The position numbers and the translations under genes were made by a program. The notes beneath the pieces were generated by a model. The model did no database searches and had not been told where the DNA came from. It saw only the letters and a list, made by a program, of their open reading frames with translations. From assembly GCF_039535115.1 (NCBI RefSeq), contig NZ_BAAAWO010000001.1:248001-312000 (forward strand): a stretch of 64,000 nucleotides of DNA, written 5' to 3'. This document shows positions 55,498-63,246 of the stretch, one piece after another. This DNA comes from Paeniglutamicibacter sulfureus (lineage in GTDB: Bacteria > Actinomycetota > Actinomycetes > Actinomycetales > Micrococcaceae). The first letter of the stretch is position 1. The number at the start of each line of letters is the position of its first letter.

Positions 55498-56801
55498 TGC
55501 TCACCCGGCAGCTGCGCATCGAGGAGGTCCCGCTGGCCCGCGACGCCCACACCGGCGCCGCGTCCGGCGGGTATGCCGCCTGGCTGAACACGGGCCGGGA
55601 GGGGTTCCACCAGCAGCCCGCCACCGCGGACCAGGTGGAACAGATGTTCCAAGCCCACGAGGTCGATGCGCGGGTGCTCACCGGGGTCTACGACGATTCC
55701 CTGCCCGCCGATTGGGTGGACCCGCTGGTGCCGGTGGCCACCTACGCCAGTTTCGCCAAGACGCTGAACGTCGGGGCGTCCCTGGTCCCCGCGCACCTGG
55801 TCACCATGGTCACGGTGCGTCCCACGCACCGCCGCCGCGGCATCCTGCGTGAACTGATGACCGGGGACCTCGCCCGGGCCAAGGCCGCGGGTTACCCCGT
55901 GGCCGCGCTGACCGCGTCCGAGGCGACGATCTACGGCAGGTTCGGCTTCGGCCGGGTCACCGAGCAGCAAACCCTGCACCTGGATGTGCGCGGGGACGTG
56001 CGCTTCCACGCAGCGGCCAGCGGATCGGTGCTGCAGGTTCCGCCGCATGTGCTGGGCACGGTTGCCGGGCCCGTCTTCGAGGCGTTCCACGCATCCCGCC
56101 GCGGCTCGGTCGGACGCCAGGAAGCCTATCTCCGCCATGCCACTGCACGCTGGGGCCAGGAGGGGCCGGACCCGGATCCGAAGCTGCGTGCCGCCGTGTA
56201 CCTGGATCCGGCGGGGGAGATCCAGGGATACGTGACGTATGTGTTTGCCGGCTGGGATTCCAAGCCTTTGACGCTGAACGTCCGTGACCTGGTGGCCACC
56301 ACCGAGGTGGCCCGGCGCGAGATCTTCCGTTTCCTGTCCAGCGTCGATTTGATCGAGCGCATCAGCCATCCATTCGCCGCCGCAGACGACCCGCTGGGCT
56401 GGGCGCTGGAGGACCCCTCGCGGGTCAGCTACACCGGACGCGAACACTGCCTGTGGGTGCGGGTGCTGGATGTCCCCGCGGCTTTCGCCGCGCGGGAGTA
56501 CCGCGGATCCGGGACCTTCACGTTGCGCGTCGCCGACCCGCAGGGCCTGGTTGCCGGGTCCTACGCCTTTGCGATCCGCGACGGGCGGGCGAAGGTCACC
56601 GAACTGGACGAGGACGGACCGGCCGACTTCTCCTGCGGTGCAGTTGCCCTGGGCCCGCTGCTGCTCGGCGCCTGCGGGATCGGGGACCTGGTCTCCGCCG
56701 GTCTGCTGGAACCCGCCGAACGCGCCCTGCCGGCAGAACCTGCCGCATTGTCCGAACTGCTGGACCTGCCGGGCGTACCCCACGCCATCAACGGTTTCTA
56801 G
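55497..56801 (+). CDS. Eis-like GNAT N-acetyltransferase (first of a tandem pair)
   Basis: 434 residues with the Eis layout: an N-terminal GNAT domain, a second GNAT-like half, and a C-terminal SCP2-like part. VTVRPTHRRRGILRELM is the acetyl-CoA loop; ALTASEATIYGRFGFGR carries the Tyr that is the general acid in Eis. The chain ends NGF; the free C-terminal Phe carboxylate is the base in Eis. ATG 55497 overlaps the polA stop. In mycobacteria Eis acetylates aminoglycosides and other amines; the target here is unknown. Confidence 0.85.
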   Translation: MLTRQLRIEEVPLARDAHTGAASGGYAAWLNTGREGFHQQPATADQVEQMFQAHEVDARVLTGVYDDSLPADWVDPLVPVATYASFAKTLNVGASLVPAHLVTMVTVRPTHRRRGILRELMTGDLARAKAAGYPVAALTASEATIYGRFGFGRVTEQQTLHLDVRGDVRFHAAASGSVLQVPPHVLGTVAGPVFEAFHASRRGSVGRQEAYLRHATARWGQEGPDPDPKLRAAVYLDPAGEIQGYVTYVFAGWDSKPLTLNVRDLVATTEVARREIFRFLSSVDLIERISHPFAAADDPLGWALEDPSRVSYTGREHCLWVRVLDVPAAFAAREYRGSGTFTLRVADPQGLVAGSYAFAIRDGRAKVTELDEDGPADFSCGAVALGPLLLGACGIGDLVSAGLLEPAERALPAEPAALSELLDLPGVPHAINGF

Positions 56802-56854
56802 CTCCACGCCAACGCCTGCCCTGCCCCCGACACCAGGAAGCAAACGCCACGATC

Positions 56855-58150
56855 ATGAGTGAAGATGCCGCGATTCGCATTGAAAGATTCGAGCCCGAGC
56901 TTGTCGACGGTGCACCGTCCGCTGCGACCGTCGAATTCCTGAAGGCGGTCAGCCGCGGATTCCATGAATCCCAATTGGATGCCGACGAGTTGAAGATCCT
57001 GGCGGGGCTGGAAATCGCCGACAACACCACGTTCACCGCCGTCTACGACGACTCTGCGGTGCAGCCCTCGCTGCACGCAGCGGCTCCCGTCGCCACCTAC
57101 GCTGCCTTTCCCGGAACGCTGAACATCGGCGGGGGAAACCTGATGCCGGTGCACCAGATCACCTCGGTCACCGTCAGTCCCACGCACCGTCGCCGTGGCC
57201 TGTTGCGCCGGATGATCACCCTTGACCTGTCCACGGCCCGCGAGCAGGGCGCGGTGTTTGCGGCGCTGACCGCCTCCGAAGCCACCATCTACGGCCGCTT
57301 CGGCTTCGGCCGCGCCACCCAGCGTGCCCGCTACACGCTCAAGACCCGGCAGGGCGCGTCGCTGCGCGTCGAGCCTGAAGGCAGCGTCGTTGCCGTTGCC
57401 CCGGAGGAGCTGAAGAAGTACGCCCCTGCCATCTTTGCCGCGGCACACGCCCACACCCTTGGTTCCATCAGCGCCACCCAGTTCGACGTGGGCCAGGCCG
57501 CTGGCCAGTGGGAGGACTACGACTCGCTCAAGCCGGTCAAGAACCTGCGCGCAGCCCTGCACCTGGACGCGGAAGGCAAGCCCGACGGATTCATGAGCTA
57601 CCAGTTTTCCGGGTGGAAGGTCGACCCGCCCACCATGGAAATCGGCCAGATGTGCACCGCATCGGGTGCCGCCCGCCGTGAGCTGGTTGCCTACCTCGGC
57701 GCCCACGACCTGGTGGAAAAGATCGCCGGGCGCGGACCCGTCGATGACGTGTTGCCGACAGCGCTGGAAAACGCGCGTGCCTACAAGGCCACCGCGCTCG
57801 GGGACCACCTGTGGCTGCGGATCCTGGACCTGGAGACCGCGCTGGAGGCGCGCACCTACGCCGGCGACGGGCACATCCGGCTGCGCGTGCACGATTCCCT
57901 GGGCATGGCCGATGGAACCTGGGAACTGCGCGTCGAGGAATTGACGGCCGACGTGCGCCGGCTCCCGGACGACGGTGAACCGGATGTGAGCGTGGATGTC
58001 CGCGACCTTGCCTCGCTTTACCTCGGCGGGTTCAGCGCTGCGCACCTGGCCCAGGCCGGTGTGCTCAAGATCCATGTTCCCGGTGCCGTCCGGACCCTCG
58101 ATTCCCTGTTCGCCACCTCCACGATTCCCTACTGCCAGGCGGATTTCTAG
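56855..58150 (+). CDS. Eis-like GNAT N-acetyltransferase (second of a tandem pair)
   Basis: 431 residues, same layout as the preceding gene: VTVSPTHRRRGLLRRMI for acetyl-CoA, ALTASEATIYGRFGFGR with the general-acid Tyr, and a chain ending in ADF, again a C-terminal Phe. It is clearly a paralogue from a tandem duplication, but diverged outside the GNAT core. It starts 53 bp after the first copy. The following lipoprotein gene begins 4 bp after its stop, so all are probably in the polA transcription unit. Confidence 0.85.
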   Translation: MSEDAAIRIERFEPELVDGAPSAATVEFLKAVSRGFHESQLDADELKILAGLEIADNTTFTAVYDDSAVQPSLHAAAPVATYAAFPGTLNIGGGNLMPVHQITSVTVSPTHRRRGLLRRMITLDLSTAREQGAVFAALTASEATIYGRFGFGRATQRARYTLKTRQGASLRVEPEGSVVAVAPEELKKYAPAIFAAAHAHTLGSISATQFDVGQAAGQWEDYDSLKPVKNLRAALHLDAEGKPDGFMSYQFSGWKVDPPTMEIGQMCTASGAARRELVAYLGAHDLVEKIAGRGPVDDVLPTALENARAYKATALGDHLWLRILDLETALEARTYAGDGHIRLRVHDSLGMADGTWELRVEELTADVRRLPDDGEPDVSVDVRDLASLYLGGFSAAHLAQAGVLKIHVPGAVRTLDSLFATSTIPYCQADF

Positions 58151-58154
58151 ATAT

Positions 58155-59075
58155 ATGACCAACCTGGCTTCCAACGACCCCCAAGTGGGTCGCCGCACCA
58201 TGCTCGCCGCCCTTGTCGGGATGGGCACTTCCATGCTGGCCTCATGCGCCGTTGACCCGGAGTCCCTGCCCGGAACCGGCCCCGCGCCTACTGCTTCCCC
58301 CTCCGCTTCGGCGCCCGGACCGGCCCCGACCCCGGCGCCGAGCGCTCCCATGGCCGTGCCCAGCCGGAGAGCGATGGTTTCCGCCTTTGCGGGGAAACCG
58401 GCGGGCTCGTTCGGGCTGGAGGCCCAGGGCATCCAACTTGATCTTCCCGCTGCGGCGCGCGGCGCTGCCCTCACCTTCGACGCTTGCGGGGGACTCCATG
58501 GCGAAGGCTACGACGCCAGGCTGATCAAGGAGCTGCGTGCGCATCGCACTCCCGCCACGCTTTTCGTCAATCGCCGGTGGGCCGCAGCCAACATATCGCT
58601 GATGCGCGAACTCGCTGCGGACCCACTCTTTGAGATAGCCAACCACGGCACCTCGCACGCGCCTCTGGGCAGCAGGGGCCAGGCCGCATACGGAATCCGC
58701 GGTACCGCCTCCATCGCCGAAGCATACGACGAGGTCATGGGCAATCAGCACTATCTGGCCGACACCTTCGGGATCCAGGCCAGGTTCTTCCGTTCCGGCA
58801 CCGCCCACATGGACGTCTTGGGTGCCGCCATGTGCAGGGAACTGAGCCTTGTCCCGATGAACTTCACCGTCAATCTGGATGCCGGCGCAACGTTCCCCGC
58901 TTCCGGCGTCGCGGCGCAAACTGCCTTGTTGGGAGCCCGTGACGTGGGGATCGGCCATTTCAACCGCCCGTCCTCCGGTACTGCGGCGGGCGTTGCCAAG
59001 GCCCTTCCGCGCCTACTGGATTCCCTGGAATCCAGGAAATTGCGCCTCATGAAGCTTTCCGAGGCCTTCGCCTGA
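58155..59075 (+). CDS. Lipoprotein polysaccharide deacetylase-family protein
   Basis: 306 residues. The N-terminus has a twin-Arg-like start (QVGRRTMLAALVGMGTSML) and lipobox LASC, so it should be lipidated by Lgt and exported, possibly by the Tat route. A Pro/Ala/Ser linker of ~40 residues follows. The NodB-like domain has LTFDACGG (metal Asp motif) and ANHGTSHAPL (HxxxH metal ligands). Likely acts on cell-wall or extracellular sugars. A hairpin follows its stop. Confidence 0.87.
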   Translation: MTNLASNDPQVGRRTMLAALVGMGTSMLASCAVDPESLPGTGPAPTASPSASAPGPAPTPAPSAPMAVPSRRAMVSAFAGKPAGSFGLEAQGIQLDLPAAARGAALTFDACGGLHGEGYDARLIKELRAHRTPATLFVNRRWAAANISLMRELAADPLFEIANHGTSHAPLGSRGQAAYGIRGTASIAEAYDEVMGNQHYLADTFGIQARFFRSGTAHMDVLGAAMCRELSLVPMNFTVNLDAGATFPASGVAAQTALLGARDVGIGHFNRPSSGTAAGVAKALPRLLDSLESRKLRLMKLSEAFA

Positions 59076-59076
59076 C

Positions 59077-59119
59077 ACGGGACCGGGACGACTTGACAAG
59101 AACGTCGGTTCCCGTTTTG
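59077..59119 (+). terminator. Terminator after the deacetylase gene, abutting the rpsA promoter
   Basis: ACGGGACCG (59077-59085) pairs with CGGTTCCCGT (59106-59115) with one bulge, plus ACG/CGT inside; TTTTG follows. The T-tract overlaps the rpsA -35 box. Confidence 0.45.
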
Positions 59120-59145
59120 ACCCTGCGGGTCCGGGGGAATAGACT
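59117..59145 (+). promoter_or_regulatory. Promoter of rpsA
   Basis: -35 TTGACC (59117-59122), 17-nt spacer, -10 TAGACT (59140-59145), about 112 nt upstream of the start codon. The long leader may carry autogenous control, as is known for rpsA in other bacteria. Confidence 0.6.
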
Positions 59146-59257
59146 GAGGGGGCGTGTTTCGGCTACTGCCGTGCCCGCACCCATTCTAAATTCGGAATAT
59201 GCCGGGACTTCCGGCTGACCGACTCACCCAGACTATCCACATCGGAGTCCCTACTAC

Positions 59258-60724
59258 ATGACCATCACCTCCAACGAGAAGACCAGTGCCCCGGTCGTTG
59301 CAATCAACGACATTGGCTCTGCTGAAGACTTCCTCGCTGCCGTCGACGCCACCATCAAGTACTTCAACGATGGCGACCTCGTCGAAGGCATCGTCGTCAA
59401 GGTTGACCGCGACGAAGTTCTGCTCGACATCGGTTACAAGACCGAAGGTGTCATTCCTTCCCGCGAACTTTCCATCAAGCACGATGTTGACCCGGGCGAC
59501 GTTGTCGCCGTCGGTGACAACGTCGAGGCCCTCGTCCTCACCAAGGAGGACAAGGAAGGTCGTTTGATCCTGTCCAAGAAGCGTGCTCAGTACGAGCGTG
59601 CCTGGGGCGATATCGAAAAGATCAAGGAAGAAGACGGCGTCGTTACCGGCACCGTCATCGAGGTGGTCAAGGGCGGCCTTATCCTCGACATCGGCCTGCG
59701 CGGCTTCCTGCCGGCATCGCTCGTCGAAATGCGCCGTGTGCGCGATCTGGCTCCGTACATCGGCCAGGAAATCGAAGCCAAGATCATCGAGCTGGACAAG
59801 AACCGCAACAACGTTGTTCTTTCCCGCCGTGCCTGGCTCGAGCAGACCCAGTCCGAGGTTCGCTCCACGTTCCTCAACAAGCTGGAAAAGGGCCAGGTTC
59901 GTCCCGGCGTCGTTTCCTCCATCGTCAACTTCGGTGCATTCGTGGACCTTGGCGGCGTAGACGGCCTCGTCCACGTTTCCGAGCTGTCCTGGAAGCACAT
60001 CGACCACCCGTCCGAGGTTGTCGAAGTTGGCCAGGAAGTCACCGTCGAGGTTCTCGAGGTCGACCTGGACCGCGAGCGTGTTTCGCTCTCGCTCAAGGCC
60101 ACCCAGGAAGATCCGTGGCAGACCTTCGCCCGCACCCACGCCCTCGGGCAGGTTGTTCCGGGTAAGGTCACCAAGCTTGTTCCGTTCGGTGCATTCGTGC
60201 GCGTCGAAGACGGAATCGAAGGCCTCGTGCACATCTCCGAGCTGGCCGTGCGCCACGTGGAGCTTGCAGAGCAGGTCGTCTCCGTTGGCGACGAACTGTT
60301 CGTCAAGGTCATCGACATCGATCTCGAGCGTCGCCGCATCTCGCTGTCCCTCAAGCAGGCCAACGAGGGCGTCGATCCGGAAGGTGCCGAATTCGATCCG
60401 GCTCTCTACGGCATGGCCGCAGAGTACGACGAAGAGGGCAACTACAAGTACCCGGAGGGCTTCGATCCGGAGACCAACGAGTGGCTCGAAGGCTTCGAGA
60501 CCCAGCGTTCGGCTTGGGAGCAGCAGTACGCTGACGCCCAGACCCGCTGGGAAGCCCACAAGAAGCAGGTTGCACAGCACCTTGCCGACGACGCTGCAGC
60601 AGAATCGGCTCCGGCCGAGTCCGCTTCCTCGTCCTACTCCTCGGATGCTCCGGCAACCGAGGCAGGTACCCTGGCTTCCGACGAGGCCCTCGCCGCACTG
60701 CGCGAGAAGCTTGCCGGTTCCTAA
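59258..60724 (+). CDS. rpsA: 30S ribosomal protein S1
   Basis: 488 residues, the actinobacterial four-S1-domain form. Repeats start near GDLVEGIVVKVDRDEVLLDIG, GVVTGTVIEVVKGGLILDIG, GQVRPGVVSSIVNFGAFVDLG and GQVVPGKVTKLVPFGAFVRV; each has the VHxSEL-type end in domains 3 and 4 (GLVHVSELSWKH, GLVHISELAVRH). The C-terminal ~100 residues are acidic then Ser/Ala-rich. Codon use is biased to C-ending, GTT and GAA forms, as for a highly expressed gene. S1 recruits mRNA to the 30S subunit. A strong promoter and terminator flank it, so it is monocistronic. Confidence 0.97.
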   Translation: MTITSNEKTSAPVVAINDIGSAEDFLAAVDATIKYFNDGDLVEGIVVKVDRDEVLLDIGYKTEGVIPSRELSIKHDVDPGDVVAVGDNVEALVLTKEDKEGRLILSKKRAQYERAWGDIEKIKEEDGVVTGTVIEVVKGGLILDIGLRGFLPASLVEMRRVRDLAPYIGQEIEAKIIELDKNRNNVVLSRRAWLEQTQSEVRSTFLNKLEKGQVRPGVVSSIVNFGAFVDLGGVDGLVHVSELSWKHIDHPSEVVEVGQEVTVEVLEVDLDRERVSLSLKATQEDPWQTFARTHALGQVVPGKVTKLVPFGAFVRVEDGIEGLVHISELAVRHVELAEQVVSVGDELFVKVIDIDLERRRISLSLKQANEGVDPEGAEFDPALYGMAAEYDEEGNYKYPEGFDPETNEWLEGFETQRSAWEQQYADAQTRWEAHKKQVAQHLADDAAAESAPAESASSSYSSDAPATEAGTLASDEALAALREKLAGS

Positions 60725-60769
60725 GGAACGAACTTTTGATGGATCACTGATCCACCTGAAGTAGACGAC

Positions 60770-60817
60770 AAGAACCCCCGCTCCAGCAATGGAGCGGGGG
60801 TTCTTGCAATTTTTCGG
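60770..60817 (+). terminator. Rho-independent terminator of rpsA
   Basis: Perfect 16-bp stem AAGAACCCCCGCTCCA (60770-60785) / TGGAGCGGGGGTTCTT (60790-60805), GCAA tetraloop, followed by GCAATTTTTC. Confidence 0.92.
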
Positions 60818-60881
60818 TGGCGTGGGCGGTGTGGCCCCGGAGGTCGCGGATTCGCCCGGGGCGTCTCCAAGCCCTCCTGCG

Positions 60882-61148
60882 CTACTGGATGTCGCTATCC
60901 GGCGGGTTGATGCGGAACCGCCGTTCCGGGTCGACGGATTGAACGCCTTCCACCCCGGCCAGCGTCGTGCGCTTGGCTTCCTCGGCCCGGCCGATAATCT
61001 GGCCGAGGGTGCCGAGCACCCTCTCGACCGTCATGCCTGCCGATTCGAGCTGCCCGGTGACTTCCTCCACCCGGCCCAGGTACTGGCTCTGCACGGTGAC
61101 GATGTAGCCGACGGTTTCCGCGGGCTGTTGCCCCGGGTCATCACCCAT
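60882..61148 (-). CDS. Stand-alone subtilisin-propeptide (I9)-like small protein
   Basis: 88 residues starting MGDDPGQQPAETVGYIVTVQ. The pattern VTVQSQYLGRVEEVTGQLES, GMTVERVLGTLGQIIGRA and VEGVQSVDPERRFRI has the beta-alpha-beta-beta-alpha-beta spacing of I9 inhibitor/propeptide domains: a strand, helix, VxxVLxxLGxIxG strand pair, and VxGVxxV strand. It has no signal peptide. ATG 61148 lies within ATGGGTGA, overlapping the stop of the upstream S8 protease gene, so translation is coupled. It is probably a chaperone or inhibitor of that protease. Homologues are sometimes mislabelled ketohydroxyglutarate aldolase. No experimental support. Confidence 0.7.
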   Translation of the reverse strand: MGDDPGQQPAETVGYIVTVQSQYLGRVEEVTGQLESAGMTVERVLGTLGQIIGRAEEAKRTTLAGVEGVQSVDPERRFRINPPDSDIQ

Positions 61149-62439
61149 GGCCGTAAAAGCTTTCAGATGCGTCATCCTCCGAAGGTTCACTGGACACCGG
61201 TTCGGACACCGGTTCGGGCACCGGCGCAGATGCCTGCTCCCGGATCGGTGGCGGAGCTTGCGCCAGGCCCGCCCCGACGTCGACGGAGAATTGTTCGAGC
61301 CGTTCGGACTCTTGGACGAGTTCCGCCCAGAGTTCCCTGCCCCGGTAACCGGTGGCCTCGGACAGGAGCGCCGCAACGCCGGCAACATGCGGGGTAGCCA
61401 TCGACGTGCCGCTGATGGTGTTGTAGCGCTGGGCACCGGGCCAGGAGGAATAGACCTTCACTCCGGGGCCGGAGACATCGACCTGGCCCCCTCGGCCCGG
61501 CAACGTGCGGGCGGAGAAGTCGGCGACGAGCAGGTTTTCGTCAAGTGCGGCGACGGACAGGATATAGGGGCTGTTGGCCGGTGCGCCGACGAATCCCGGG
61601 TTGCCCGCCGACCGACGGGCGTTGTTGCCGGCCGCGGCGACGATGAGGGTCCCGCGCTCCAGGGCACGGTGGCCGGCGGCGACATAGGGCGGGTGGACCT
61701 CCCGCACGTCGGCACCCAGCGACATGGAGATGATGTGGCAGTCGTTTTGCAGGGCCCAGTCGATGCCGGCGAGGATCCCGGTATCGGAACCCGAACCCTC
61801 GTTGCTGAGCACCTTGCCGGCGAAGATGGAGGCCTCCGGGGCCACGCCGTAGGCCCTGGCTCCCGGCAACGGGCGCGGTCCGCAGGCCGTGCCGATGCAG
61901 TGGGTGCCGTGGCCGTGCCCGTCGTGGGAATCCTCGCCCTCGATGAAGGACATGGTGGTGACGTCGCGTCCGGCGAAATCCGGGTGCGCGGCGTCAAAAC
62001 CGGTGTCCAGCACCGCAACGCGAATCCCCCGCCCGGTGTAGCCGGACTCCCGGGCACGTACCGCCTGCAGGCCCCAGGTCAGCTCGTCGTTGTCTGCGAA
62101 GGGCGGTCCCGCAGCAATGCCCGGCTCCGGGGCCGGGCTCGAGAGGATGTGGTACATCAGTTCCGGGACGATCCTCAGCGGCATGTTCCGCGAATCACAG
62201 CGGGCCTGCAGTTCACCGAGCTGGGCTGATTCCCCGCCCACGACAGCCACCCCGAGGCGCGGGAAGTAGGTGTCCAGCGAGAAGCCCTCCCGTTCCAGCA
62301 TGGTCGGCACCTCCTCCTGGAGCGTGCGGGCGCCGAACCTCTCCCCGGCGGAGGGGTGGGGGTCGGCAAAGACGACCACGTACCGTCCGGGGACGGGAGT
62401 GGCGGCGTTGGCTGTGGGGGATTCGTCGGAAATGAACAA
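61141..62439 (-). CDS. S8 family subtilisin-like serine protease, apparently cytoplasmic
   Basis: 432 residues. Catalytic triad: Asp145 in VAVLDTGFDAAHPD, His180 in GHGHGTHCIGTACG, Ser346 in SGTSMATPHVAGVAAL; the oxyanion Asn272 is in AAAGNNARR. Residues 1-95 form an I9-like N-terminal domain (GRYVVVFADPHPSAG ... FPRLGVAVVGG). There is no signal peptide or membrane helix, so it should be intracellular. The C-terminus is Pro/Val/Glu-rich (SAPVPEPVSEPVSSEPSEDD). It overlaps a small propeptide-like gene downstream. Substrate unknown. Confidence 0.88.
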   Translation of the reverse strand: MFISDESPTANAATPVPGRYVVVFADPHPSAGERFGARTLQEEVPTMLEREGFSLDTYFPRLGVAVVGGESAQLGELQARCDSRNMPLRIVPELMYHILSSPAPEPGIAAGPPFADNDELTWGLQAVRARESGYTGRGIRVAVLDTGFDAAHPDFAGRDVTTMSFIEGEDSHDGHGHGTHCIGTACGPRPLPGARAYGVAPEASIFAGKVLSNEGSGSDTGILAGIDWALQNDCHIISMSLGADVREVHPPYVAAGHRALERGTLIVAAAGNNARRSAGNPGFVGAPANSPYILSVAALDENLLVADFSARTLPGRGGQVDVSGPGVKVYSSWPGAQRYNTISGTSMATPHVAGVAALLSEATGYRGRELWAELVQESERLEQFSVDVGAGLAQAPPPIREQASAPVPEPVSEPVSSEPSEDDASESFYGHG

Positions 62440-62570
62440 GGCTTGCTCCTCTATGCGGGGTGCGTTGCCGTCCGGCGGTGGCCGTCACGACAACCCTGGG
62501 TTGGATCTCCTGCGTGACAAGTTTCTAGCACCCTACAGCCCGGAAGGGGGCCTTGGGTAGGGCGAACGGT

Positions 62571-63140
62571 TCAGTCGTTCAACACCACGGGGCGGAACCC
62601 GACCTCCTCTGAGCGTTCCAGCGAGAAATCCTGGTTGGGGTAGTCCAGCGAGGCAAAGTAGGCGTTGGTGTGTGCGATGATCTGGTCCCCTGTCAGGCTC
62701 TGGCCCTCGAAGGTCGACGCCCCCGTCGTGTGGGCATCGCGCACCACCGTGACGTCGTAGCCCATGGCCGCCGCGCGTCCGGCCGTGGTGCGCAGGGAAT
62801 AATCCGACTGCGCGCCGCAGACCACCAGTCGCCCCACGTCCCCGGCGATCAGGGAGGCGTGCAGCCCGGTGCCGGTGAAGGCATCGCGGTACGACTTGTG
62901 GATCCGGTGCTCCCCGTCCAGCGGCTCCAGTGCGGCGACCATCCGCCAGGGCGTCGAGTGGCGCTCGAATTCGCGTTCATCCTGCACCCAGTACACGGGG
63001 GTGCCGGTGTCGCGGGCCCGGGCCAGGAGGTCCTGGATGCGCGAGATGACCTTCTTGGGGTGCACGCAGTATTCCATCACGCCGTTTTGCATGTTGATGA
63101 TGACCAGTGCGGTTTTCGTTCCTTCAAGTGACTCGTCCAT
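62571..63140 (-). CDS. Isochorismatase/cysteine-hydrolase family protein with altered Asp
   Basis: 189 residues. The family core is visible: TALVIINMQNGV at the N-terminus, PVYWVQDE and VVCGAQSDYSLRTTAGRAA with the nucleophilic Cys, then YDVTVVRDAHTT. In most members the first motif reads VIDxQ and the Asp is catalytic; here it is Asn (AAC codon), so the usual Asp-Lys-Cys triad is incomplete and activity is uncertain. It lies next to the divergent PIG-L gene. Substrate unknown. Confidence 0.82.
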   Translation of the reverse strand: MDESLEGTKTALVIINMQNGVMEYCVHPKKVISRIQDLLARARDTGTPVYWVQDEREFERHSTPWRMVAALEPLDGEHRIHKSYRDAFTGTGLHASLIAGDVGRLVVCGAQSDYSLRTTAGRAAAMGYDVTVVRDAHTTGASTFEGQSLTGDQIIAHTNAYFASLDYPNQDFSLERSEEVGFRPVVLND

Positions 63141-63246
63141 GGAAGCAGTATTGCACCCCCTGGCGGACGCGGGTGACGGCGCGCCCGCGGAAGGGCCGTG
63201 CCCGCCGCACTGTTGCGCGGTGTCGGCCGGGACTAGAATTTGCCCC

